Assembly: GCA_032716605.1 (NCBI GenBank)
Contig: CM064523.1
Coordinates: 39,515,026 to 39,579,025, forward strand
Origin: Paralithodes platypus
Lineage: Eukaryota > Arthropoda > Malacostraca > Decapoda > Lithodidae
Reading direction: 5' to 3'
Length of the DNA stretch: 64,000 nucleotides
The notes under the pieces are model-generated. The model did not search any database, had not been told where the DNA came from, and saw nothing but the letters and a program-made list of their open reading frames with translations. A program made the position numbers and the translations under genes. Shown one piece after another: positions 33,051 through 45,436 of this stretch. Each line of letters begins with the position of its first letter. Position 1 is the first letter of the stretch.

Positions 33051-34230
33051 TTTGGCAACATCAAAACATTGCCTCCTTAGCTTGCACTGGCTACCATTGA
33101 AAGCATTTGACCTAGGTGGTCACACTACCATCATCAACAAGGCCATCACAATGGGGCTTAATACTAACCTGGTATCATGGCTACCTGATTTCCTTAGCAA
33201 GAAATGGCAAGCTGTGCACTACCAGGCTTCCTTCTCCAATTGCCAAGACCTCTTCTACAAGGCCCCAAGATAGGCCCTCTGTGGTTCCTTATTGACATAT
33301 ATGATGCCTTACATTTCAATGTAAGTATGTGAATGACACTACAGTGGGTATCAGAGTGAAAAACTTCCCTGACTACAGTCCGCTTCAAGATACCCTCGAC
33401 ACATTTCAGGCCTGGACAGTCGACAACTATAATAGTTGCCATGCATAGGAACACCTCGGTGACCCACTCGTACTGCAGAGATTGGTCATCATCCGCTCCA
33501 GCTAGTTGAGTCAGCCAAACTTCTAAGGATTATGGTGGACAGACATTGCACATAAAACAACACATCACCAGTACAGTCAAGGCAGCCACATACCGTCTAT
33601 ACATGTCAAGAAGAGAGGTCCCTAGAGCATGATCCAAGGTGCATATTATGCAACTTCTTTTTACTCCCCAAGCTGATTTACGCCGTACCTGCCTGGTCCT
33701 CGTCTTTAACCATTACGCTATAATGTCAGCTATAGAGAGGCCGGAGAAGAGCATGCCGGACCATCCTGGGTACATCATATTCTGGATACAAAGATGCACT
33801 TACTACACTATAGTCTATTGTTTCCAGCTGATGGCAAAATTATTGCATCCTTTAGCGCCTGATATAAAATATTAATATACTATGATTCTCCACCATGTAA
33901 ATGCCAAGTTTTCATAATTAACCGTATATTTTACTACAAAATTTTAGTATCAGCTGAGTAATAAAGACGAGGACAAGCCAATTTACAGTCACCTGAAAAT
34001 AAACAGCCTACAGACCTTCCTGCACTTTTCATCCACTACCTTGAGACCTTTAATCAAATTGAAACGAAACTACTTGTTCACGCAAGACACAAACCCTACT
34101 TCCACCAGATGTGACTCCACCAGCAAACCCATTTCGACATCACAACACAATAAAACCCAACAAAACAAGAACTGGCATAATCAGAATAACTCAACTCCAT
34201 AACTTGACAAAATATTTAATATATTCCACT
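33050..34230 (+). pseudogene. Heavily decayed LINE reverse transcriptase relic
   Basis: Short blocks in shifting frames recall one RT type: KAFDLGGHTTIINKAITMG (motif A region, with Asp changed context), LVSWLPDFLSKKWQAVHYQ, KYVNDTTVG (catalytic YVDD changed to YVND), then LQDTLDTFQAW. Around 33960-34200 short blocks such as HFDITTQ and NPTKQE resemble the C-terminal end of the same protein type. Stops and shifts are frequent, so this is an old copy. Confidence 0.6.
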
Positions 34231-34328
34231 TCCACATATTATAATTTAATTAATTTTACTATATTTCACTGTACTCATATCACTCATTAATTGCCCTACC
34301 CGAAAACACAAACTACACAAGTGTATAT

Positions 34329-36103
34329 TGTTACGCTGGCCAGCTTGCCAGAATGTACTCGTACTCGCTAGCGCTCGCCGGGGCAGTGAAATGGGCTATA
34401 ATAATCGTAGAACGATGTTCTTTCTTTCTTAGTGTTCATGTTGTCACAGACAGATCAGTGTTTGCCTTTATTCTTGTCTGTGACACTTGGAAGTATTTTA
34501 TATCATTGATAGAGTTATAAGATATGTAGTGTGATAGTTGCAAGGAGAGAGAGAGGGAAGAGCGAGGTGGTAGTATGTGCGTGTGCATTCCTCGCTTGGG
34601 CGGGGCCACCCGCTCCCTATTGGATGGCGGGCCTGGCGTGTCATATGACGCCTGCTTTTCATGACGTAGTGGCCTGTGATTGGAGGCCGCTATCCTAGCT
34701 CGGTGGTGGGGCCTCCTTCCCTCATCTCTCCTCAGAGCTTGGTATGTTGCGCTTGGTCCTAGACGTCCCTTGCATTCTGTCCCCAATCTAACCCTCTTTA
34801 CTGCTGTTCCTCTCTCTGAACTCCTTCTTTCCAATACTTCTTATCTTTATTCAATCACACCTCCCTTCTGGTTCTAGCATACGACTTCCATAGTCGGCCA
34901 GTCGTATTACCAGCGCCAGTTCTCACATATATGTTTTGCACTAGCTTTAGGAATTATTAGTCATAGTCACATGGATTCATATTATTGGGTGCTTCTAATT
35001 ATTGGGTTGTTCTTTATTACTATTTAATGCTAGACAGTGGAGGGTATCTTTGGTCGTTGTGTGAGTTATGTATATGGCAAGTCAGAGCCTGTACGAGTTC
35101 GACGGAGCTAGGTAGCCTGTAACCCTTGTGCATATTTTTCCTTTGCGAGCTTAGCAGTATACAAGCGAAGGGCTTTTGCCTACTCTTTCTTGTATGCTTG
35201 CTACCTCATTTTGTTGACCTTTCAGGAGCGCCAGGGTAGGACCAGATACTTGAGATCTGGACTTACCAAGAGAGCCTCCTAGTCACTTAACGTAAGATAA
35301 GGGAAATCTGTTAAGGGGAGACAGTAGGCTGCGAGCATGCTTGAGCTCTGCCTAGGCTCCCTGTACCTTTATGCCGCTGCTAGACTTTATTAGTAAGAAA
35401 GACAGCATTTTGTTTATTAACTTTAACTGCATATGCTTTAGGAATTATTCATGTATTGTTTTAGCCTAGGGTGATGCATAGTGCACAACCCAGTTTGGCT
35501 GTTACTTTGGCTAAGGAAGTACTGTTTTTGAGTGGCTATTATTAGTGCTGTCACCGAGTTGTTGCACTCCCTTGTTATATATATATGTATCCTACTTGTT
35601 GGTGTATTTAAGATACACGCTTTGGTGTCCTGCCCCTGCATTATTTCTGTTCTATATTCGACGAGCATCTTAGAGCATCAGACGTTTTCAGAAGATTCCA
35701 TATCTGTTTGCTGTAGGACTAGACTTCCAGTGTTTTCATAGAGCATTGAAGAGTTTAGTGTTGAGTTCAGACTCACACTAAAGTTAACGTAAGCATATAC
35801 TCCTTTATTAAATCTTGTCATAGTTTATTTAAGCATTGTTATTACCTGAGAGCATTTTATTAACGTAAGTACTCCTGTTGTGAGTAGGCTTTGCCGTCAC
35901 CGGAAAGCCTTTGTAGAAGTAAACTTAACCCAGTTAATTGATACCCCGTTATCCAGTAGATTAACTCTGGAGGGTTTAAGTGTTTTTGTTCACCGGCTTA
36001 GTAGTTCGAGGGTTTGGAATTAGCGTACCGTTGTTGCAGATATAGCCTATCTTCTAGTCCAATATTAAGTGCCCTTGTTTATTTCGTAGTGCCGGTCGTA
36101 ACA
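34329..36103 (+). repeat. Solo LTR (copy D), 4-bp target duplication
   Basis: Starts TGTTACGCTGG, ends GGTCGTAACA, flanked by ATAT on each side (34325-34328 and 36104-36107). Strongly similar to the LTRs of element C in reverse orientation. No internal sequence is left, which fits LTR-LTR recombination. Confidence 0.9.
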
Positions 36104-36181
36104 ATATTTTCAGCCTACTTCTCTGCCATATGTTAATAAACTGTTTATTGTTAGCATAATGATTATTATTATCATTATTAA

Positions 36182-36661
36182 CACCTTACGAGCGGCCTAT
36201 GCGGTTTATTTATATGTACCGCCCAGCGGGGTGTTTATAGCCAAAATAGGGCTGTTTACGTGATCATTTTCATGCCTAAATAAGACCCAGAACGTAAAAC
36301 AAGTATCTATCCCTGAAAGGGCATAAACAGAGCTTTCGAATGACACCATAACGATCCTTTTATGATGGCTAGTTTTCTTGCAATAACCGTGTAACCCGAG
36401 TGCAAAAAGCAGGTAATTAGCCACTTTCCCGATACAATTCCGTATATAGCGAGTGAGAGAGGGAGGAGGGAGCTGAGATTCGTGTCAGTAGGTTCGCCGC
36501 GGTGGTCTGGAGCAGTCATACGCTCGCTAGTCTCCTGCCACCACTTGTCTCTCTCTCTCAGCAACATTACGTGCTGAAATTGCCACTCGAGTTATGTCGA
36601 GCGCCGCCACATAGTCCAGCTTTATTTAACTCGACTTATGTGGTGAGCCGCTAATTAAGGG
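36182..36661. mobile_element. Possible TTAA-flanked MITE
   Basis: TTAA at 36178-36181 and 36662-36665. The inner ends are weakly inverted (CACCTTACGAGCGGC against CCCTTAATTAGCGGC). No coding sequence. Different from the MITE at 28158-29038. Confidence 0.4.
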
Positions 36662-36862
36662 TTAAACTCACACACGATCACACACCCACACACGCTCAAA
36701 TAAACATACGTGCGTCGCCTAATGCTCTGTGTACGTGATGAGTATCGCCCAAATGTTTAGAGTATTATTCAAATAAAATAAACAGCAATCCCTACAACAC
36801 CAGTGGAAAATCTGAGGGCAAAAAAAAATTAAGCACATGAGGAATATCATCAAAGTGGATGA

Positions 36863-38626
36863 TGTTACGACCTGCGCTACGAAATAAACAAGGGCACTCA
36901 ATATTGGACTAGATGATAGGCTATATCTGCAACAACGGTACGCTAATTCCAAACCCTCGAACTATTTCGCCGGCGAACAAAACACTCAAACCCTCCTGAG
37001 TTAATCTCCTGGATAACGGGGTATCAATTAACTGGGTTTTAGTGCACTTCTACCTCACAACAGGAGTACTTTACGTTAATAAAATGCTCTTCAGTAATAA
37101 CAATGCTTGAATAAACTATAACAAGATTAAATAAAGAATTACATGCTTACGTTAACTTTAGTGTGAGTCTGTAGTCAACACTAAACTCTACAATGCTCTA
37201 TGAAAACACTGGAAGTCTAGTCCTACAGCAATCAGATATGGAATCTTCTAAAAAGGTCTGATGCTCTAAGATGCTCGTTAATACAGAACAGAAATAATGC
37301 AGGGGCAGGACACCAAAGCGTGTATCTTAAATACACCAACAAGTAGGATACATATATATAACAAGGGAGTGCAACAACTCTGTGACAGCACTAATAATAA
37401 CCACTCAGGAACAGTACTTCCGTAGCCAACGTAATAGCCAAACTGGGTTGTGCACTATGCATCAACCTTGGCTAAAATAAAGCGTGAATAATTCCTAAAG
37501 CATACACAATTAAAGTTAATAAACACGATGCTGTCTTTCTCACTAATAAAGTCTAGCAGTGGCATAAAAAGGTACTAAGAAGCTAGGCAGAGCGCAAGCA
37601 TGCTCGTAGCCTACTGCCTCCCCTTGAACAGATTTCCCTTATGTTACGTTAAGTGACTTGGAGGCTCTCTTGGTAAGTCCAGATCTCTAGTATCTGGTGT
37701 AGCCCTGACGCTCCACAAAAGTCAACAAAATGAGGTAGCAATCATACAGGTGAGAGTAGGCAAAAGCCCTTCACTTGTATACTGCTACACTCGCAAAGGA
37801 AAATATGCACAAGGGTTACAGGCTAGCTAGCTTCGTCGATGTTGTACAGGCTCTGACTTGCCACATACATAACTCAGACAACGACCATAGATACCTTCCA
37901 CTGTCTAGCATTAAATAATAAGAGAGAACAGCCCAATAATTAGAAGCACCCCAACACTATGGTACCATTTGACTATGACTCTAATAATCCCTAAAACTAG
38001 TGCATACATATATGGAGAGCTGGTGCTGGTAATACGACTGGCCGACTATGGAAGTCGTATGCAGAACCAGAAGGGATAAGTAATTGAATACAGAGAGAAG
38101 TATGAAACCGAAGAAGTTCAGAGAGAGAGATAGTAGTATAGAGGGTTATATGGGGGACAGAATTGCAAGGGACATGTAGGACCTAGCACACTCCGCCTAG
38201 CTCTCCAGGAGACACAAGGACAGGAGCCCGCACCACCGTCCCAGGACCGCGGCCGCCAATCACAGACGACTACGTCATGAAGAGCAAGCGTTCTATGACG
38301 TCGACAGGGCCGCTGGCCAATCACGGGCGTGGGAAACTCCTCCGAGCGCAGGAGGCAAACGTACATACACACGCACAAACTACCACCACGCTGCCTACCC
38401 CGCTCTCTCTCTCCTTAACTTCACACCACGCATCTTATATTCTAGCAATGATATAAAATACTTCTAAGTGTCACAGACAAGAATAAAGATCACCACTGAT
38501 CTGTCTGTGACAACATGTACTCTATGAAAGAAAGAACATCGTTCTACGATTATTGTAGCCCATATCACTGCCCTGGCGAGCGCTAGCGAGTCCCGAGCAC
38601 ATTCTGGCAAGCTGGCCAGTGTAACA
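36863..38626 (-). repeat. 3' LTR of element C
   Basis: 1764 bp. Pairs with 42930-44708. Preceded on the minus strand by a G-rich tract (CTTGGGCGGGG) in the position of the polypurine tract. Confidence 0.92.
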
Positions 38627-39007
38627 CCCCGCCCAAGATGTGGGATGTTTCAGCCACAGGCGAACCCCACATCTGACCAGACAGAATGCCCATCAACCCC
38701 GCATCACATAGCCACTCTCCCAAGTTGTGAAAACAAAGCACGATCACAAACATAAAACACAAGCTGCACAACACTTCCCCAAAATAATAGCATCATAATA
38801 ATTATATCACGCTCAGCGAGCAAGCTTCACCAAGCCTAGCCTACTAAGACAAAAGCTCAGAGAGTCTTAGATTCTTGCTGTGATACACTGCACTTATATA
38901 CTATATATACTATCAAAAGAAAGAGTTTTTATGTGAGGTTTTTATATATTTTAATAGTGTTTTTGGCGGCGTTGCACTACAGTGGCAAGCCTAATTTTTC
39001 TCCACTC
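38627..39007 (-). other. Element C 3' untranslated internal region
   Basis: Non-coding, between the pol remnant and the 3' LTR. It corresponds to 55871-56204 of element B. Confidence 0.6.
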
Positions 39008-39829
39008 TCAACACACACTGACTGAACGGCTAGGGTTATCCTGCAAACAAACCCTCCCGTGGCAAACAATCAGCCAAAACATTATCAGTGCCCTTAGCAT
39101 GCCACACATCCAACTTGTGTTCCGGCAGCACAAAAACACCTGACACTGATAAACTGCCCAGTTCATCGCAAGACTGGCACTTCTCTTCGCTCTTTCCGGC
39201 AACGGGGCCTGCCAATAACCTTTCACTAGTTCTACCTTCGTGATGAGCGAGGCAGCCCCGAAGCGGTCTATGGTGTCGTCAACTCTGGGTAATGGATAGG
39301 TGTCTGTCATGGATAATGCTTCCACACTCTTGAAATCAACATACACACAGATCTTGCCACTTAACTTAGGTTGCAAAGTTACTGGCAACGACCACTCACG
39401 ATATCCTTTATCCCTCAGACCCTTTTTCCACATGTCGTCTAGCTCTGCTTTCACAAAAGGCTGTCGAGCAGGATTTATACGGTAGGGAATTAACTTGAGC
39501 CTTGCACTGTCTCCAGCCTCCATGTCGGATTCTACCCCGTACATCAGGCCTGGAGAAGCAACAAATATGCGGACGTACTGCCATAGCCTAGTAAACAACT
39601 CCTCTTGTCGCTCAGGAACAAGAGGTTGCAACTTATCTCGCAGAACAACATGCCTAGTGCCCTCCCACAACCCAGCCGAGACCGCAGCTTCTAAACTATA
39701 GTCTCCCTCCTTCTCCACCTTCGTCCCTAGAACAGCCAGGTCATGAGAGGGACAATCTGTACCACCTGTGCAGTCACTCCCATAGTTCATAATTGCTAAG
39801 GCTTCCCCGCCGATACCGTACATGCGCAC
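39008..39829 (-). pseudogene. Element C: RT N-terminus joined to RNase H end
   Basis: The 273-residue minus frame has INPARQPFVKAELDDMWKKG, WSLPVTLQPK, ICVYVDFKSVEALSMTD, YPLPRVDDTID and LVKGYWQAPL, matching the start of the element B RT. Right after this, in another frame, comes VLPEHKLDVWHAKGTDNVLA, which corresponds to the C-terminal end of RNase H in element B (NLDIRHIAGSDNVIADCLSR). The RT palm with YxDD and nearly all of RNase H have therefore been deleted. Confidence 0.75.
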
Positions 39830-39856
39830 CCCCGCATTCCTTGCAACTACATCTGC

Positions 39857-40633
39857 CTACGCAGCATCACCGCCTTCAGCGACATGGCCAGATACAGTCG
39901 GTCTATGGTAGGGCTGTTGCATTTTACTAGAGCAGCATTGGGAGACTATGCGACGGCCGGGCGCATCCACTCCACAGCCAACCTCACCAATCTGCTCAAA
40001 GTCCTCCTTTTGACCACCACCCTTGGCAGCCATGGGTCGACCCTGACCTGACAACCATGCCAAAGCCTCGTCGCCCACCTTGAACCACTGAAACAACGAG
40101 GCCAACGGTTTACTGACACTCAAGTGACCTGCCGGCGGAACCTCGTGCACCGCATGAGTTGTGAGGCCTGGGTGTTCGGCACAAACAGTGGGGTATGGAC
40201 CGATTAGGTGCTGGAGCGCTGCACACTTCTGCTCAGGCAGGTGCTCTAGCGCTTCCACAGCCACCTGACTCGTATCCCCCGCCCACTGCTCCACCGAGAC
40301 ATAACAATCCCGACTCTCCTCCACCTGTACCCCACTGCCCCCCTCTCCTTCTCCACCTTGGCCGCTGCAGACCAACGCAGGGACAGTAGGCTGCTCAGGT
40401 GGTTGCCTCACAAACTCCTCTAACAGGTTCACCTGACATGCTTCCCCGTCCTCGAGTTCAATAGCCCCGTTCCCACAACTCTCCTCCACCTGGGAACTAC
40501 TCTGTCGCGGAGTGCCATCACGTCGTACCATGTCACTATGGGGGACAGGTTCTGGGGCCACTCCGGAGATCACCTTTGGGTCAAGTACCGAGTCACCAAT
40601 GAGTGTCGCTGGGTCCAAACTCAACCCGACCAT
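39857..40633 (-). pseudogene. Element C: region spanning the integrase deletion
   Basis: The 258-residue minus frame matches element B before integrase (CGNGAIELEDGEACQ against CGNGAVELESDGDAQ) and then immediately after it (VNLLEEFVRQPPEQPTVPALV against VNLMKEYVRRPSEPLTVPVLI). The entire integrase is missing between the two, without a visible scar. After LTTHAVHEV the sequence leaves the B homology; PPAGHLSVSKPLASLFQWFK recalls an integrase zinc-binding segment (PLAGHLGARKTEAALSKLF), so a rearranged bit of integrase may be present. Confidence 0.65.
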
Positions 40634-42667
40634 CAGCCTCGACTTTCTCCTTCCGACCCTTCTTCCGCTGGTCTAGAACTTGGGACACCTGCGACACCTG
40701 AGCGGACTGAGATCTCTCGAGCCCCTCTTGCTCCTCCCCACTCGTGTCGGCCGCCCTCTCGGCAACGATTAAGGGTGGAACCTCGGAAGTGGGCACCGCA
40801 AAGTCATTACCGAGAAGGAGGTCGACCCCCTCAACTGGCAACTTCTCCACCACACCCACATCCAACTCCTGTGTCACACCGTCCACCTCAAGCTCCATTC
40901 TGACCAGCGGGTAAGACCGCGTAGCATTGATGCCTTGAACCACCACAACCCGAGCCACGTTAACAGGCTTGCCAGTGAAATTCTTAACCAGTGTCTGGGA
41001 AGCGTCCGAATCACGCAACAACTCAAGCCTATGCTTCACACCAGCCCACCTCACAGTGCCGTGCCCCCTATGACCACAAAAAACATCACGGACGGGTGAC
41101 GAGCTCTCCTGCTGCTTCTGCACCGGCGATGACTTCGCAACCGACCGTTTACCCCGGACAAACGCGGAAGACCTCAAAGAAACGCCGATGTTGCTCACTA
41201 GTGACACCACTGCTGTAGGCGGTGCGCTCGGACATGAGCGCGCAATATGCCCCTTCTCATGACACTTGAAACACTCCACTTCACTCTTGGACTTCCTGTG
41301 AGGTGAGGAAGGGCCCTGGCCTTTCTTAAACGGGAAGGGTTTCGACTTGGGTTCATAATTGGCAACAGTACTCTTAAATGGATAATTTGTGTCATTAATT
41401 CGGGGGGGGGGGGGAGTGGTACGCCCCTTGTTACCTGCCTCATCTCTCTGTGCAGACCCGCACCCACGAATCAATGACACCCTAAGGTCAGCCAACTCAG
41501 CCGCCTTCTGCAGAGTTTTTGGTTGCTTTTCTTTAAGGTTAAGAGTCAAGTCACTGCCAGTACATTTAAAAAATTGTTCGAGCAACACTAGTTGTTTTAC
41601 TGAATCAAAAGTAGTTGCCTTCTCCGACCTTAACCAATTTTCAAATGCATCTGACAGCTCTCTAGCGTGTTCCTGGAAAGTACTCTCCTTTCTTTTTGGA
41701 ACCGCCCTAAACTTCAGCCTATAGGTCTCTGGCTGTAGCTCATACGCCCTCAGGACAGCCTCTTTCAACAACTCGTAATCCACACAGGAATCTAGGGGCA
41801 AAGCATCGTACGCCTTGAGTGCTTTCCCCGTCAATCGTGAAGAAACAAGGGCTGCCCACTTTTCCTCGGGCCATTGGTGCTCCTGGCACATTTTCTCGAA
41901 CCGGAGAAAAAATTCTGTAACTCCTAACTCATCAAACACTGGAACCAACTTAAGTAGATGCGACAGGGACTGGTCATGGGCTCGACCCCCCTGGGCGACC
42001 CGGTTCCTCGTCAGCTCTACACGAGTTTTCTCTAGGTCAACATCGGCACAATACCTTTCAGACTCAAACTTGTGCTCAGACTCTCGCTCCCTGAGCTCAG
42101 CCTCATACTTTCGCTGCTCGAGCTCAGCCCTTCGCTGCTCATGCTCATGCTCAGCCTGTCGCTCCTGCTGCTTAAGTTTGGCGAGCTCGAGCTGAAACAA
42201 CATTTCGGCAGACAAACCTTGAGGAGGGGGTGCTACTATCGGGGACCCGCCCCGTAAATCACCTAGAGGCATACCCAACCGCCAGCGGGCATCGGCCTGC
42301 GGGAACATACTCGGCTCCGGAACCCGAGGGGGCGCCATGGTAGGAGTCGAGTGGAATGGGGGCTGTGCCGAAGGTGCCCCAGCTCCGGCTCAACCCGAAA
42401 CCCCATGCACCCCACCCAGCACACAGGCAGCCAGCTCACTTCTCGACATACCGCTAGTACCGGAAAACCCTAAGACCGTGGCCACACACTGCAGTCCTCA
42501 GGTCTAGCCCCGACACCCCCGACCCCTATGTCCGCCGACATAGGCTTCCCCAAAAAAATCCGAGCATCCTCCTCACTGTTCTTCACCCGAGGACCGCTTA
42601 ACAACTCCACCTCCTCGCCTGCCTCTCGTACTGTGCCCTCACTATGCTCAGACCTGTCCAGTGACAT
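40593..42667 (-). pseudogene. Element C gag with SCAN-like capsid, then protease
   Basis: ATG at 42667 (MSLDRSEHSEGTV) matches the element B Gag start; the frame shifts between 42470 and 42338. The 581-residue frame (42338-40593) then shows a Glu/Arg/Gln-rich coiled-coil (about residues 45-115), a capsid with FLRFEKMCQEHQWPEEKWAA, LRAYELQPETYRLKFR and LVLLEQFFKCTG, a CCHC knuckle CFKCHEKGHIARSC and a protease region. The capsid blocks resemble the SCAN domain, known to derive from Gmr1-like Gag. The protease active site reads RDSDASQTL where B has HDTGASQTL, so DTG is mutated to DSD. Confidence 0.8.
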
Positions 42668-42929
42668 GATGGAGTCAAAAAAAAAAAATCTCAAGTCCAG
42701 ACAAAAATAGCCAAACTCTTGCGTAGCTTTATTCACCAAAAAATATTCGAAGTTGTTCTTGAGTGCAATACTAGGTCACCAATAACTCCAACAAGATCTA
42801 TGTATCCTCAAAACAATGTCTACTGCCAACAATGCGAGAAATAAATTCAACCCCCAAATGGCAATAAGATTTCTCAAAAAAAAAAAATGCAATATTAAGT
42901 TAACTATATTCTGGTCTAAGGTCGCCATT
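42668..42929 (-). other. Element C leader with primer-binding site
   Basis: AATGGCGACCTTAGACC (minus, just inside 42929) is the presumed primer-binding site. TGGCGACC recalls the 3' end complement of a tRNA-Trp-type primer, to be checked. Confidence 0.6.
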
Positions 42930-44708
42930 TGTTACGACCGGCACTACGAAATAAACAAGGGCACTCAATATTGGACTAGATGATAGGCTATATCTGCAAC
43001 AACGGTACGCTAATTCCAAACCCTCGAACTATTTCGCCGGTGAACAAAACACTTAAACCCTCCAGAGTTAATCTCCTGGATAACGGGGTATCAATTAACT
43101 GGGTTTTAGTGCACTTCTACAAAGGCTTACCGATGACGGCAAAGCCTGCTCACAACAGGAAAATTCTCTTAAGTAATAACAATGCTTGAATAAACTATAA
43201 CAAGATTAAATAAAGAATTACATGCTTACGTTAACTTTAGTGTGAGTCTGTACTCAACACTAAACTCTACAATGCTCTATGAAAACACTGGAAGTCTAGT
43301 CCTACAGCAATCAGATATGGAATCTTCTAAAAAGGTCTGATGCTCTAAGATGCTCGTTAATACAGAACAGAAATAATGCCGGGGCAGGACACCAAAGCGT
43401 GTATCTTAAATACACCAACAAGTAGGATACATATATATAACAAGGGAGTGCAACAACTCTGTGACAGCACTAATAATAACCACTCAGGAACAGTACTTCC
43501 GTAGCCAACGTAATAGCCAAACTGGGTTGTGCACTATGCATCAACCTTGGCTAAAATAAAGTGTGAATAATTCCTAAAGCATACACAATAAAATTGAATA
43601 AACACGATGTTGTCTTTCTCACTAATAAAGTCTAGCAGTGGCATAAAAAGGTACTAAGAAGCTAGGCAGAGCGCAAGCATGCTCGTAGCCTATTGCCTCC
43701 CCTTGAACAGATTTCCCTTACGTTACGTTAAGTGACTTGGAGGCTCTCTTTGTAAGTCCAGATCTCTAGTATCTGGTCTAGCCCTGGCGCTCCACAAAGG
43801 TCAACAAAATGAGGTGGCAATCATACAGGTGAGAGTAAGCAAAAACCCTTCACTTGTATACTGCTACACTCGCAAAGGAAAATATGCACAAGGGTTACAG
43901 GCTAGCTAGCTTCGTTGATGTTGTACAAGCTCTAACTTGCCACATACATAACTCAAACAACGACCAAAGATACCTTCCACTGTCTAGCATTAAATAATAA
44001 GAGAGAACAGCTCAATAATTAGAAGCACCCCAACACTATGGTACCATTTGACTATGACTCTAATAATCCCTAAAACTAGTGCATACATATATAGAGAGCT
44101 GGTGCTGCTAATATGACTGGCCGACTATGGAAGCCTTATGCAGAACCATAAGGGATAAGTAATTGAATAAAAAGAGAAGTATGAAACCGAAGAAGTTCAG
44201 AGAGAGAGATAGTAATAGTATAGAGGGTTATATGGGGGACATAATTGCAAGGGACATGTAGGACCTAGCACACCGAGCCTAGCTCTGCAGGAGACACAAG
44301 GACAGGAGCCCGCACCACCGTCCCAGGACCGCGGCCGCCAATCACAGACGACTACGTCATGAAGAGCAAGTGTTCTATGACGTCGACAGGGCCGCCGGCT
44401 AATCACGGGCATGGGAAACTCCTCCGAGCGCGGGAGGCAAACATACATACACACGCACAAACTACCACCACGCTGCCTACCCCGCTCTCTCTCTCCTTAA
44501 CTTCACACCACGCATCTTATATTCTAGCAATGATATAAAATACTTCTAAGTGTCACAGACAAGAATAAAGATCACCACTGATCTGTCTGTGACAACATGT
44601 ACTCTATGAAAGAAAGAACATCGTTCTACGATTATTGTAGCCCATATCACTGCCCTGGCGAGCGCTAGCGAGTCCCGAGAACATTCTGGCAAACTGGCCA
44701 GCGTAACA
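42930..44708 (-). repeat. 5' LTR of element C
   Basis: 1779 bp, highly similar to 36863-38626. The main difference is a segment near 43120-43160 that is rearranged or shortened in the 3' copy (37055-37100). Confidence 0.92.
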
Positions 44709-45184
44709 ATGACAACAAAGTCTCACTACAATACCAACATTTGGGTACATGGAAAAATACATTTTCGCCAGCATAAAGATTTTGAAGATTCAGGCAGTTT
44801 AATTATAAACTAAATCACAGTGAAGAAACCCAGATTCCAAAAAGAAATTTGCAGCCATCGACAAAACTTTACCAAGGAAATGAGAACCGGCCTAATTGAG
44901 TTCCAAAAACCCATTCCATTTATAGTCCTCATTTATACGGACGAACAGTAAATATGGTCAGAAAAACTTGTGAGAAGCTACTTCTGCCCGAATCTTCTCA
45001 TACACCAGGCAAGGGAGGCGCTGAGGAGAATATAAACAAAGAGTTATCGTACCGCATTATCACCTGCCTCCATGCCTGGCCCCTCCATCATGGCTTTAAT
45101 GAGACAACTTACTGTTATATGATGTCGACACCGACTTTAATTAAAAAACTTAAGGCCTGATGGTGGGGAAGTAAATGTTTGAGA
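44709..45184. other. No gene recognised
   Basis: Single-copy-looking sequence between element C and the hairpin. A 68-codon frame at 44954-45160 has no known motif. Confidence 0.4.
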
Positions 45185-45233
45185 GAGAGAGAGAGAGATG
45201 ATGTAAAAGACACAACCGTTTATATAATTATAA

Positions 45234-45281
<48 letters not shown>

Positions 45282-45312
45282 GGTTGTGTCTTTTACTTCA
45301 TCATCTCTCTCT
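45185..45312. repeat. Long hairpin around an (AT)n core
   Basis: Left arm 45191-45226 and right arm 45273-45312 are inverted copies (AGAGATGATG..TAAAAGACAC..) differing by a 3-base indel. The loop is mostly TATATA. Flanked by a (GA)n run on the left and TATA on the right. Confidence 0.85.
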
Positions 45313-45436
45313 ATATATATATATATTTTTTTTTTCTTCTATGTGATTGAGGGAGGCAAAAGGCAGAATTGCCTATAGCGAGTGCCTCCCCCATAGTTGA
45401 ATGAGTGACAGGGCCAAAATCAAGGGACGATCGAGC

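Larger units (their letters stand above)
36863..44708 (-). mobile_element. Gmr1-like Ty3/gypsy element C, internally deleted
   Basis: LTRs at 36863-38626 and 42930-44708, ends TG...CA, with ATGA duplicated outside (36859-36862 and 44709-44712). The primer-binding site next to the 5' LTR reads AATGGCGACCTT on the minus strand, like element B. The gag is long, but integrase and most of RT and RNase H are deleted, so it could only have moved with proteins from elsewhere or was deleted later. Confidence 0.9.
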
